DNA of 64,000 nt, from positions 53,725,993 to 53,789,992 of the forward strand of contig CP092886.1 in the NCBI GenBank assembly GCA_030710605.1, written 5' to 3'. Shown here piece by piece: positions 54,851-64,000 of the stretch. The translations under genes were made by a program, and so were the position numbers. The DNA is from Cordylochernes scorpioides (Eukaryota > Arthropoda > Arachnida > Pseudoscorpiones > Chernetidae). The number at the start of each line of letters is the position of its first letter. Position 1 is the stretch's first letter. The notes beneath the pieces are model-generated. The model made no database searches. It worked only from the letters and a program-made list of their open reading frames with translations, and was not told the DNA's origin.

Positions 54851-54994
54851 CTCTAATAAATTTCTATAACCTCACAAAAAGGTATGCAGTAGTAGTTTAA
54901 ACAATTTATATGAAAAGAGGCATTAGTGTCATTAAGTTGTAATATGTGACTGTATTGACTCATCCATTGATGAGCTCTACTCTTCCCCAGCAGA

Positions 54995-55075
54995 CACCAT
55001 CAAAAGCCTCAAGCTTTACAAGCTTGATACCTTAATATGATTGAGTGGAGATAAGAAAGAAGAAGAAGAAGAATT
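54995..55075 (+). repeat. short interspersed repeat tail, copy 2
   Basis: AAGCTTGATACCTTAATATG, then GAGTGGAGATAAGAAAGAAG and (GAA)n; matches 44855-44912. Confidence 0.6.
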
Positions 55076-55820
55076 GTAATATGAATTTAGTTGAAGGTAC
55101 TTTAATACTTAACTGTCCGAGCTGAGAAGATTGGACTAGTGACTAGCCGTGCCAGGAATGGAAACACGACATTCTTTGTGGCGAGGCGCCGACTGACAGG
55201 AAGTATCATCTGACGACTCCAGCCTGGCGCGTAGACAAACCAAGTCAGGGAGCCTCGTTTTTTAACAACTAGAACACTTCTTGAAATGATTTTATCACCT
55301 CTTTTAAACTAGAAAAACTGTAAGATACAAGGTTGTCTCAAAAGTTCGTAAACACTTGCAAAAATTTGAAATACCAATATTACTCACCGTTATGTATTAT
55401 CTCTTTGTATTATGTATAAAGTAATTGTATTTTGTGTATTATTATGTATTCGTCGTAATAATATTATTTGCCAAGTAATATGAAAAACGTTTTAAGAAAA
55501 ACTTTTGGCACAACCTTATATTAAGATAGGCATGCAAAATCTTCACTGGCACTTTAAATTGAAGCTGTCATTACTGAGAGGAGAGCGGCATCGTTGGTCA
55601 TTTGACAGAATTTTTTTTAACCGCGCAATTAGATGACTACCTCGTATTTCAAGTATATATTCCAAGGTAATTTGAAAGGAGAAAATTTATATAATATAGG
55701 TTAGAAAAACGTTATGATAACACAATGAGGCTGGTTCATCATCTACCGTCTTGTTTAGCAAGATATTAAATGGCCGTTAAATGGAAAAAGCCACCTAATT
55801 ATACATTAGCAGCTTTAAAA
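55076..55820. other. no gene seen
   Basis: A G/C-richer patch at 55120-55260 without a supported frame; the rest AT-rich. Confidence 0.45.
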
Positions 55821-55824
55821 TGTT

Positions 55825-55960
55825 CCTAACTATTATAGACGCGTATGAATATTTTGAAAATTAAACAATTTCTACCGCCCTTACTGCAATGTAAAAATTA
55901 AAGGGAGGGCCGGGCTCATCAGTGGTGAACCCGCCCAGCGGTTTCGCCAATTTAATGTAA
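55825..55960. mobile_element. ACGCGTA foldback family, copy 3
   Basis: AACTATTATAGACGCGTATG, then TTTCTACCGCCCTTACTGCA and the permuted hammerhead-like insert. The right arm is missing. Confidence 0.6.
55910..55950 (-). ncRNA. permuted hammerhead-like element, copy 2
   Basis: Minus strand GGC-GAAA-CCGC-TGG-GCGG, GTTC, ACCA, CTGATGA (55916-55922), GCC. GGC/GCC and CCGC/GCGG pair. Confidence 0.4.
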
Positions 55961-56689
55961 AATGTGAGTAACGTCCCTCTCCGATTATCTAGTTTCAAAT
56001 ATTAAAAGGTATGTGCGCTATTATATAATTATTTATATCGTCATTCCAACTTCTTTTGCTTAGAACTCGTGGAATAAGCTATACAAAAAATGGGAAACCA
56101 ATTTATCCATTCTGAATATAGAGCTATCCATAATATCTATATTTTTAAAAATAAGACTTATTTTTGGAATTAATAAGTTTTATTCATCCAATATTTCGAT
56201 GGACCAATCGTCATCTTTTACTAGGTTTTTGTTTTGAAGCACACAGCAGGTCGCGCGCTTCAGGTGAGCCACGGACGTCTTTCAAGCTTATTGGGCGATA
56301 AAACCATCTATGATATACAGTCTAAACAAAAGTGTGAATATAATCAAAAGAAAAAATGTAATATATATATAAATAAATATCAAATATTAAGATATTTTAA
56401 ATTAATTAAAGAATTGAATACCAAATATATTAAACCCATCAACAATGTAAAATATAAAACTTTGATAAAATATATGCATAAATAATAATAATAATTATAA
56501 AAAATATCTATAATTCAAAATGAAATAAATATATAAATAACATAAGTATCTGAGAGGTTCTAAACTGAGTGTATACATATGGTAAGTCAAATTTTCTATT
56601 AATACTATTTTTATCTTCAAATAAACTACAGCTTTCTGAAAATAAACGGCAATGCTTTTCTTTGATATTTTGATATATTATAGATGTAT

Positions 56690-57000
56690 TATCGAAGTCT
56701 GGGGTGTGACTATTGTTGAAGGCGTGATCTACGAGTAGGGATGTCGGGCTATGGTATTTTAGTGCTGATTTATGCTGGTTAATTCTTCAGATAGAGATTT
56801 GCTGGTTTATCTTATATATATGGCCTGGCAATATTTACATGCTATTTTATAAATGACGTTGGTTCTACTGGCTTTTTTTTTACAGATCCGTTTGTGTTAG
56901 GGTGACGGAAGATGCTTCTTAAATTTTGGTTGGGTTGATATCTTTTTGTTATATTATGCTTTTTCAAACTTCTGGCTATTCTTTCACGTCCATAGCTGTA
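56690..57000 (-). pseudogene. PLE endonuclease remnant
   Basis: Minus strand SRTNVIYKIACKYCQAIYI keeps the GIY and CxxC part, then stops break the rest (SKSLSEELTSINQH, NTIARHPYS). The C-terminal helix is recognisable by analogy with 5266-5733. Non-functional. Confidence 0.65.
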
Positions 57001-57190
57001 AATTAAGGAGAAAAATATGTTCCGGCTTGAGACCTGTTGTTCGAGGATGGAATTTATGTTATTTATATATTTATATTATTTTGAATATTATATTTATATT
57101 ATTTATGTATATATCTTCTCAGAGTTTTTTATTTGTCGTTGTTGATGGGTTTCATTCATTTGTTATTTATTTCTTTAATTACATTTATAA

Positions 57191-57232
57191 TTTGGTGAAA
57201 CCTCTGAGAGGGCTCGCCACTGATGAGCCAAG
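57191..57232 (+). ncRNA. permuted hammerhead-like element, copy 3
   Basis: Plus strand TTGGT-GAAA-CCTC-TGA-GAGG-GCTC-GCCA-CTGATGA-GCCAA. TTGGT/GCCAA pair over 5 bp beside the two boxes and CCTC/GAGG form an inner hairpin. Confidence 0.42.
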
Positions 57233-57605
57233 CCCTCTCATTCATTAACTTTCATCGTTGCAGTAAAGTCTGTAGAGATAAAAAGAAAGACATTACCTAA
57301 AAATTAATTGTTACAGATTTTTTATTTCTTTAATTAATTCAAAATATCTTAATTATTGATATTTATACATACAGTATTACATTTAAAAATATATATATTT
57401 ACTTTTGTTTAGAATGTATATCATATATGTTTTTGTTTTTTGCCCAATAAGCTTGTAAGACGTCCATGGCTCATCTGAAGCGCGCGACCTGCTTTTCGTT
57501 TCAAAACAAAAAAACATAGTAAAAAATGGACGATTGGTCCATTGAAATATTAGATGAATAAAACACTTATTTAATTTAAAATAAGCCTTATTTCAAAAAT
57601 TTTAT

Positions 57606-59240
57606 ATATGTGCTTCTATTTTTAGCTCACACAAAATAATGTAACTAAACACAATTTTAAAAGACAAATGGGATAAAATAATGACCAAATTTAGAGAAAA
57701 AACCTAATTTTAATTAGAATAAATGTTAAATATTTTGAATATCTCTAAGAATTACAAATATTTTTGTGATTTTCCATTTTTAAAAATAAGTTAATCATTT
57801 TGGCGAACTGAAACATGCAAAAGATAGACCAGGTCTCATGGCAAGATATTTGAATTGTAAGACAGTTCATAGGGCTCCCAGTGTAGGGTTGGCAGTTTTC
57901 CTTCTAGGAATGAAAAATCTTAACAAAAACAAATATTCTTTCTACTAGACGGTTATAATTTTGACCAAAGCTCAACCATAATTTTTATGCCTTTCTTCCT
58001 GACGCGAAATACGACCGTAGAGTTTACAGGTTCCGACAATTGTCGACAACAAGAGGCACTCAAACCTCTAGTGGTCCGATGCTATTGTCAACCTCCCCAT
58101 GTGGGCTCGACTCAGCCAGTCCCGACAACTATTCATGTTGGGATAGGCCTGACAAACACTTCGTCCTTTCTCATATTTGCTAGAAAAAGAGCTCTTTGCT
58201 TACATGCTCTTCATAAAGCTCAAACCTCTTTTAATAATCTCACTTGAATGGGAAATTATGTTAATTTATTTCATTTGTTAGCATAGATATATCTTGGGAA
58301 AATTATCTTTAATGCATTTTATTCTGCTAAAAAAAGATTTGGAATAAACAACTATTTTTCTAAATAAAATATATTAGCTTTCTATAAGCACATATCTTAT
58401 TATTTTGCGATGAAAATAATATACTTTACTCAACAAAGTTTATTTTGTCATAATTTTTAAGACATATATATAATTTCTTTTATTTTTTATTTATTAATCC
58501 ACACACACAAATAAAAATGTTATAATTAAAGCGCTTTTTTTGCAGAATGTATTGTAGCCGCTTGATTTGTTTTTCTTTGAAACTTTTAGTCTTTTGTGCA
58601 TCAAAGTTTGTCAGCTCCTTTTTGTTGACTTTGCTTAGAATTTTTAATGAAACTGATTCCAAGAATATTATTAATTAAATATTATATTTATTGATTTACA
58701 AGAGAGAGAACAAAATATAAAAAGGAAACTAATATTAAACAAAATAATTTTTTTCTTTTGGTTAGCGCCTATTTACCTGTGAGCTTACACACACTCTGTG
58801 GTAACAATTAATTAATATATATACAACACTTTTGCTATATTAATATTTATGATATATATATTATTTTATAAATGACGCTTTTAATTATAGCTTCACACAA
58901 AAATGTGTATATTTGTGCTATTTTGAGATAAAATAGATTTGATTGAAAATAATAATGGAGTATTGTATTAAGAGAAAGTAACTTAATTCGAACGACCTTA
59001 CTCCAAGGCATAATTTCTAAAGTGTGATGCACAATTCGTCAATCTCTAACTGACTTTCACTAATATACGAGAAGATTCCCTATTTATTAATATCAGAGGT
59101 ATTATTAATTTCTCTCACTATTCTATCGATTCCTTCTCTCTTTTCACGACGCTTGAAGTTATTTTTTGCGCGATTTTTTCTTTTATAAATAAAACAACTT
59201 TCACTCTCTCTATTGGCCTTTCTGTGCATGTGCGATGAAA
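57606..59240. other. no gene seen
   Basis: AT-rich. The 86-codon plus frame at 57987 has normal-looking composition but no recognisable domain, no repeat partner and no splice context that I can defend. Confidence 0.45.
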
Positions 59241-59244
59241 AATA

Positions 59245-59285
59245 TTGGGAGGGCCTGGCTCATCAGTGGTGAGCCACTTTGCCTC
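59245..59285 (-). repeat. permuted hammerhead-like element, copy 4
   Basis: Minus strand GGCTCACCACTGATGAGCC then AGGCCCTCCC. CTGATGA and GCC kept; the GAAA box reads AAAG. Confidence 0.4.
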
Positions 59286-59609
59286 TCTACTCTTAGGGGG
59301 TCGGATAGATTTTTATCATAATAAATTGGTTTGTCAAACTGACGTTTGTAATCTTTAATTGATAATATAAAGGAAATCGATACAACTGTACAGTATGGAC
59401 TACAATTTCAAAACGGGGCCGATACTTGGAAGAGCTCGGTAGAATGAAGGAGTGAGGCTGAATGAAACAATGCCGCCCAGGAATGCGGTGGGAACCTCCA
59501 CTCCAGGAATGCCATTGAGGTGGGGGGCGGCTACATTCCTCGCCGGAAGTCTCACGGGAGATCCACGTTCCATCGTCTGCTACTTCTGTAGTGTGGCATT
59601 GGAAAATTA

Positions 59610-59905
59610 AATTACGCTATGAAAATATATATTTTGAAAATAGAGCGATCCATAAATAAATATTTAATTAAAAAGGCATATATTGGATCAAAATATCATT
59701 TATTTTACCAATATTTTAGTTGGCTGAACGCCAACCTTTATCAAGATGTTATAACATACTTAATGTGTGTCTTTAATGACACACATTAAATATGTTATAA
59801 CACCTTGATAAAGGTTGGCGTTCAGCCAACTGAAATATTGGTGAAATAAATGATATTTTGATCCAATATATGTCTTTTTAATTAAAGAAAATATATGTGA
59901 CAAGA
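59610..59905. mobile_element. palindromic mini-PLE with two hammerhead arms
   Basis: Two PLE terminal repeats head to head: AAAAAGGCATATATTGGATC...CCAATATTTTAGTTGGCTG and its complement, about 130 bases each, centred near 59768 on TTAATGTGTGTCTTTAATGA. No coding between them. Same end sequence as 52310-52432. Confidence 0.75.
59801..59843 (+). ncRNA. hammerhead core, two altered bases
   Basis: CACC, TTGATAA in place of CTGATGA, A, GGTTGGC-GTTCA-GCCAACT (7-bp stem II), GAAA (59832-59835), TATT, GGTG. CACC/GGTG form stem I. The left arm (59709-59749, minus) has the same stem II but has lost GAAA. Confidence 0.5.
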
Positions 59906-60590
59906 ATTGAAATCATTATTAAATAATGATATAAACAGCCAGAGATATCTTGACTGAGGGCCAGTAAGGGCATTAGAGTAAAGAGTTTTTTTTTATTGTA
60001 AGTAAAAAGTATATATTAAAAAATACTAATTATATATATATTAATTTACTACAAACACACTAAATATCATAATGAAAAAATATATTGAAAGAGCAAGTCT
60101 TTTAATTAGTGTCGCCCAGTTGTATAAAATATTGTTTGCCAGTTGTATACAATACCAGCGATCTGGAGATTGATCTAGGGCACCAATTGACAAGCCAGGT
60201 CTTTCCAATGTTTCAATTTACAGTAGTGGAATCAAAAATTATACTTGTATTTTTAGAGTATAAATATATTTTCTAGAGGTTCTACACTTTCTAAAACAAT
60301 TTTAAGCTTTAAATTACATTTTTTATGTCAACATAATTTAAATACATCGTTTTTGAAATATTTATGATATTTATAACGATCCCTAAACATTGGAGGAACA
60401 CATCAAAGCATTTGTAGAATCTTGTAATGCCTTTCTTTTAAAACTATATTTGTTTCATGATGGCAATTAAAATTGCTATACAAGTAAGAAATGTGATTAA
60501 CAAAATTAAATTTATATTGGGCAAAAACATTATATTGGGAATAACAAGTGTTTAGAATTTCAAGAAATTTGGAGGTATGGATCCAGAGAA
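59906..60590. other. no gene seen
   Basis: AT-rich; a very diverged copy of the permuted element (CCAGCGATCTGG ... GACAAGCCAGG) at about 60157-60205. Confidence 0.4.
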
Positions 60591-61520
60591 ATCAGTACCC
60601 AGTAAAATCACCTCTGGCAGCAATGACAGCAGTTATTCACCTGAGTATTGAGTCACACAGATATTAGATTAAATGTACAGGGGCAGCACCCTTCGCAGCT
60701 TTAACTCGATGCCACAGTTCATCGACAGTAATTACTGAGGTGTGGTGAAGATCCAGTCTCTCAGTAACCATTGACCAGACGTTTTCTATTGGCGACAGAT
60801 CAGGAGAACGTGCTGACCAGGGTAGCAACCGAATATTTTCTGTATGTAGGAAGTTCCATATAATACCGACATAATGCGGTCGTGCATTTTGCTGCTGAAA
60901 CGTAGCGTTTCCTAGTCCTCTAATAAAGAGTATTGCTACGGGCCTTAACACATCATAAATTTAACGGGGACTTTAAAGTGCCGGTATTGCGAACAAGAGA
61001 AGACCGAGACGTGTATCCAATAGCATCCCATGCCATCACTCCAGGTGATGGACCAGTATGACGATGTCGAATGCACCCTGGCAATGTGCCTTCTCCACGA
61101 TAGCGCCAAACACGGATGCGGCCATCATGGTGCTGTAAAAAGAACCTGGATATGTCTGAAATCTCGACGCCACGCTATTCCTACGCCCAGATTCGTCGTT
61201 TTTCACATCATTGAAGGCGCTTCTGTTTGTGAGGAAACGTCAAGGGTAGCCGAGGCCATGATCGCAAAGCTGACAGTCATTGAACTTTTCGTGTAGGCAC
61301 ATTTTGACTTGCAAACGACCCTATTTCTTGGCCCAGGGCTCTTGACATGGCTGTACGATCCATTTAGACCATGCAGGTAACATGTCGGTCTTCTCTGCTG
61401 TTAGTAATAGCGGGTCGTATAGATCCAGTACGTCGTTCTCTATGATCGCCCTGAACCCATCAATTCTATATTCTGACAACAGGCATGGGATCTCGACCGA
61501 CGCGAGCAACAATACAGCAA
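60590..61520 (-). pseudogene. decayed Tc1-like transposase
   Basis: Minus strand shows FQQQNARPHYVGI (the second catalytic Asp replaced by Gln), LLPWSARSPDLSPIENVW (catalytic Glu kept) and DELWHRVKAA. Upstream pieces of the N-terminal half are scattered over 60960-61500 in broken frames. Terminal inverted repeats not identified. Confidence 0.7.
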
Positions 61521-62990
61521 CACAATAAACCGCAAATTGGTTGACTACAATTCTACCCCTATCAAATTCAGGAATGTGTTAATAAACATTTTCTTACTTA
61601 CACGAGGCATCACGGCAATTTTTCACAACGAAGAAACGTTTCAAAGCAACTTCTGTATGTGAAACCTGCTGTAAATAATAACTTTGAAACATTGTAGGTG
61701 TCGTTACTGACTCCTATTTAGCATAAATTCGTTGAAAATCTAAGCATTTTCATTACTTAGCATCTTCGTCTTATCTTTAAAATTTTACGTCTGTAGCGTT
61801 TAGCTCTTTTGGTGTAGAAATTTTAATGGCTAATACTCTATTCGTGTTCAGTTTCTCCGTCTTTATTTGCAAACTCGCTCTCAAGATATACGTTTTTCGT
61901 CTTAATACAAGTGAATATCATGTATATTATTGAGATGTTCAACTGTCCCTGTTTGAGGGCCTTCATGGTATTTATTGATAGCATGTTTTTGAACGTGAAT
62001 GACAAGTGATGTTATGCCAAAAGATAAACACGAGAATACTTTATTTAATTTCCTTAATACGTATATTTGAAAAAAAAAGTATGTCGACAAACTAATGAGA
62101 AATAAAGCAGTGCCCTAAATATAGCAGTTTTAGATTATAGCCCACTAGACTTTCAAGCACGAAAAAATATCTTAAATATTTTTAAAATAGAGTTCACAAA
62201 AATGCTTGTCAAACGAACTTGGATCATCTCTACAAACACTCATATTTGGGCTCGAAGGCAAACCAAGCTCTTGTTTTGTGAAACACCAATTTTCCTCTTA
62301 CTCGACTTTATAATAAAAGCATGTATCTCACAATTTCCAGAAAATTTTAGAAAAGAAGGTGGACAATGATAATGTATTTATTTATTACAAAACACACGCT
62401 ATATCCTATGTGGATATTTGCGCGTAAATGTTAAACTATTTTATATACATAGTTTCAAAATATTTATTAGAGAGTCAGAAATTATTTATATTTTCGAGCA
62501 ATATTCATGAAAGAAAGTTTATTTATATATTAGATATTATTTTATCAGTTTTTGATCAATCACTAATATGGTAAGCAAGGCTAAAAAATAAAAAATAAAA
62601 AGAATTGACACACATGTCCCCTCCTCTGGAAAAAAAAGACGATGACTTATATTAATCTACTGCAAAGAAAACGCTAGAAATTGAAGGTTGTATCTCGTAA
62701 GAAATTGCCAAGATCTGAGCAGATTTCATTATGGTTATTGGATTATATATACCTACTTTAGTGATAATATAATAAATAGACCTTAAATAATTCCACGTAT
62801 AGATTTCACATGCAAAGTTTTAGAATAAACTACAAGAATAACCAAAAGTAACAATTCAGAAACCTACCACGTAATAAACCTTCCCATGCGCCAGAACAAT
62901 TTCCTTTGTTGGTGACTTGCCCACAATTGAACAACGATTATATAATTTCTTTTATCCCATACACCAATAAAGGTCAATATAACATTCAAC
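61521..62990. other. no gene seen
   Basis: AT-rich; faint similarity at 62360-62410 to the LINE tail at 43425-43500. Confidence 0.45.
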
Positions 62991-63019
62991 TCTGAAGTTT
63001 TGATTAGTTATTTATTTAT

Positions 63020-63530
63020 TTTTGTTTAAACTCGTAAGCGGTTACGCGTTTTTATAGAGAAAGCTCCGAAATTATTATTGTTATTTTTTAATTTCAAGAT
63101 CNNNNNNNNNNNNNNNNNNNNNNNNNNNNNNNNNNNNNNNNNNNNNNNNNNNNNNNNNNNNNNNNNNNNNNNNNNNNNNNNNNNNNNNNNNNNNNNNNNN
63201 NAGAAAGTTAAAATTCCATTTTCTTCTATTCCATCGGTGAATTTTAAAAATTGTTTTAGATTGTTTGAGAAGTTTAGAACGTTGGATATGCTATTAATTT
63301 CAGTGATACATAAAACATCAACGATGTATCGTTGCCATAATATTATATTGAGCTGTCTCTCTTCCATAACTATTATCAATATGGCTCATAAATATATTTG
63401 CAGGAGCAGAATAAATAGGATTGCCCATCGACAATCATTTTATCTGTTCATAATATTAATTTTTGTAGCTGAAGTAATTGAAAGAAAGGCAAAGATGCAA
63501 TAGACTTCTCTATTCCAAAATAAGCCTTAA
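63020..63530 (-). pseudogene. PLE reverse transcriptase piece spanning the gap
   Basis: Right of the gap the minus strand reads RYIVDVLCITEINSISNVLN and FTDGIEENGILTF, the same as 19893-20169 but with YIDD changed to YIVD. Left of the gap LKNNNNNF resembles the following segment, possibly of a different PLE lineage. Confidence 0.75.
63102..63201. other. assembly gap, 100 N
   Basis: Exactly 100 N, a conventional placeholder for a gap of unknown size, placed within repetitive PLE sequence. Confidence 0.98.
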
Positions 63531-63596
63531 GAGAACTCCTCAACCAAATTTTTAGACCCTGAATTAACTAAAAAATATCGTGAAAAAATACATGTA

Positions 63597-64000
63597 CAGT
63601 CGACTCTCGATAATCTGAAACTGGTTAATTTGAATCTCTCGATAATTTGAAATTGTTTCCCGGTCCCTTGAAAAAACTCGATAAGTTGAATAAAATCAAT
63701 ATTAATTGGTCCCCTCGGTATTTTGAATTTGAAGTATCATGCCACAAATGAACATTTGTGAATAACTGTACAAATGTTTAAAATAATAAATCACGAATTT
63801 TGATCTACTTGATTTTATTAATATGTAGGATTCTCTATCTGAAAATTAAAATATGAAGGAAAATGTTGCTGGTCTCAAGCCAGACGAGCCCGCGAACAAA
63901 CTAAACAAAGCTAGAGCCAAATTTCCCACGCCGAGCGGCGGCAGTTTGACATTTCAACTGGGCGACTAGCGTAGGCGGCAGTACTGGAAGGATTCAATTT
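63597..64000 (+). mobile_element. Tigger-like element, second copy, cut by window end
   Basis: CAGTCGACTCTCGATAA after TA, then the same sequence as 20331-20750 with few differences. The flanking PLE sequence on the left is also shared with the first copy. Confidence 0.88.

Larger units (their letters stand above)
56110..57605 (-). mobile_element. decayed PLE with inverted ends
   Basis: Left end (about 56150-56300: CCAATATTTCGATGGACCAA, GCGCGCTTCAGGTGAGCCAC) recurs inverted at about 57440-57600. Between them on the minus strand lies a broken PLE endonuclease. The left end on the minus strand has GATGACGAT...ATCGAAATATTGG, a worn hammerhead. Confidence 0.7.

Noticed and set aside
57987-58247. 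86-codon plus frame
   Set aside because: No domain, no homologous copy in the window, AT-rich surroundings; kept only as unexplained open frame.

Overview
The window looks like a scaffold piece from an AT-rich, repeat-laden arthropod nuclear genome, most likely an insect or another arthropod. The evidence is a split cyclin D gene with GT-AG introns of about 4 and 11 kb, U6 snRNA retrocopies, a tRNA-derived SINE, and a dense, nested crowd of eukaryotic transposable elements (Ty3/gypsy, Penelope-like, R1-like LINE, mariner, Tc1, pogo/Tigger, a Helitron fragment, MITEs). There is nothing prokaryotic here. A 100-base run of N (63102-63201) is an assembly gap. The species cannot be named from the sequence.

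Layout. 1-4.7 kb: minus-strand Ty3/gypsy element with one uninterrupted gag-pol frame that leaves the window inside integrase. 4.7-7.0 kb: a Penelope-like element (PLE) with inverted terminal copies, each holding a hammerhead-ribozyme core, and with a solo LTR nested inside. 7.0-12.0 kb: an LTR element whose two 803-bp LTRs are almost identical but which has no coding capacity. 12.2-14.5 kb: a broken second gypsy element. 14.5-16.9 kb: Helitron helicase scrap, SINE, foldback elements. 17.5-21.4 kb: PLE interrupted by a mariner and followed by a Tigger remnant; the PLE-Tigger junction recurs at 63.2-64 kb. 21.4-26.7 kb: unknown direct repeats, U6 copy, second SINE, minisatellite. 26.7-35.4 kb: mariner copies, a LINE, palindromes, a LINE ORF1-like pseudogene, and an internally deleted Tc1. 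36.2-51.7 kb: three coding exons of cyclin D on the plus strand, with more repeats in the introns, including a 69-bp minisatellite and a nearly intact Tc1. 51.7-64 kb: no recognisable exon; PLE ends, foldbacks, a decayed Tc1 and the gap.

The only host gene I can support is cyclin D. Its exons join in frame and cover the LxCxE Rb-binding motif and most of the cyclin box; the 3' exons must lie beyond recognition or beyond the window.

The most interesting system is a recurring hammerhead-like RNA architecture. Core boxes (CTGANGA, a stem II hairpin, GAAA, and flanking stem I pairing) occur in PLE terminal repeats and in several short palindromic elements with no protein coding. One copy at 42872-42913 keeps every core box. 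A second conserved element shows the same boxes in permuted order (GAAA first, CTGATGA second, with GGC/GCC-type pairing around them) at several loci. PLE-borne type I hammerheads are known in other genomes; the palindromic two-ribozyme mini-elements and the permuted element are what I would follow up.
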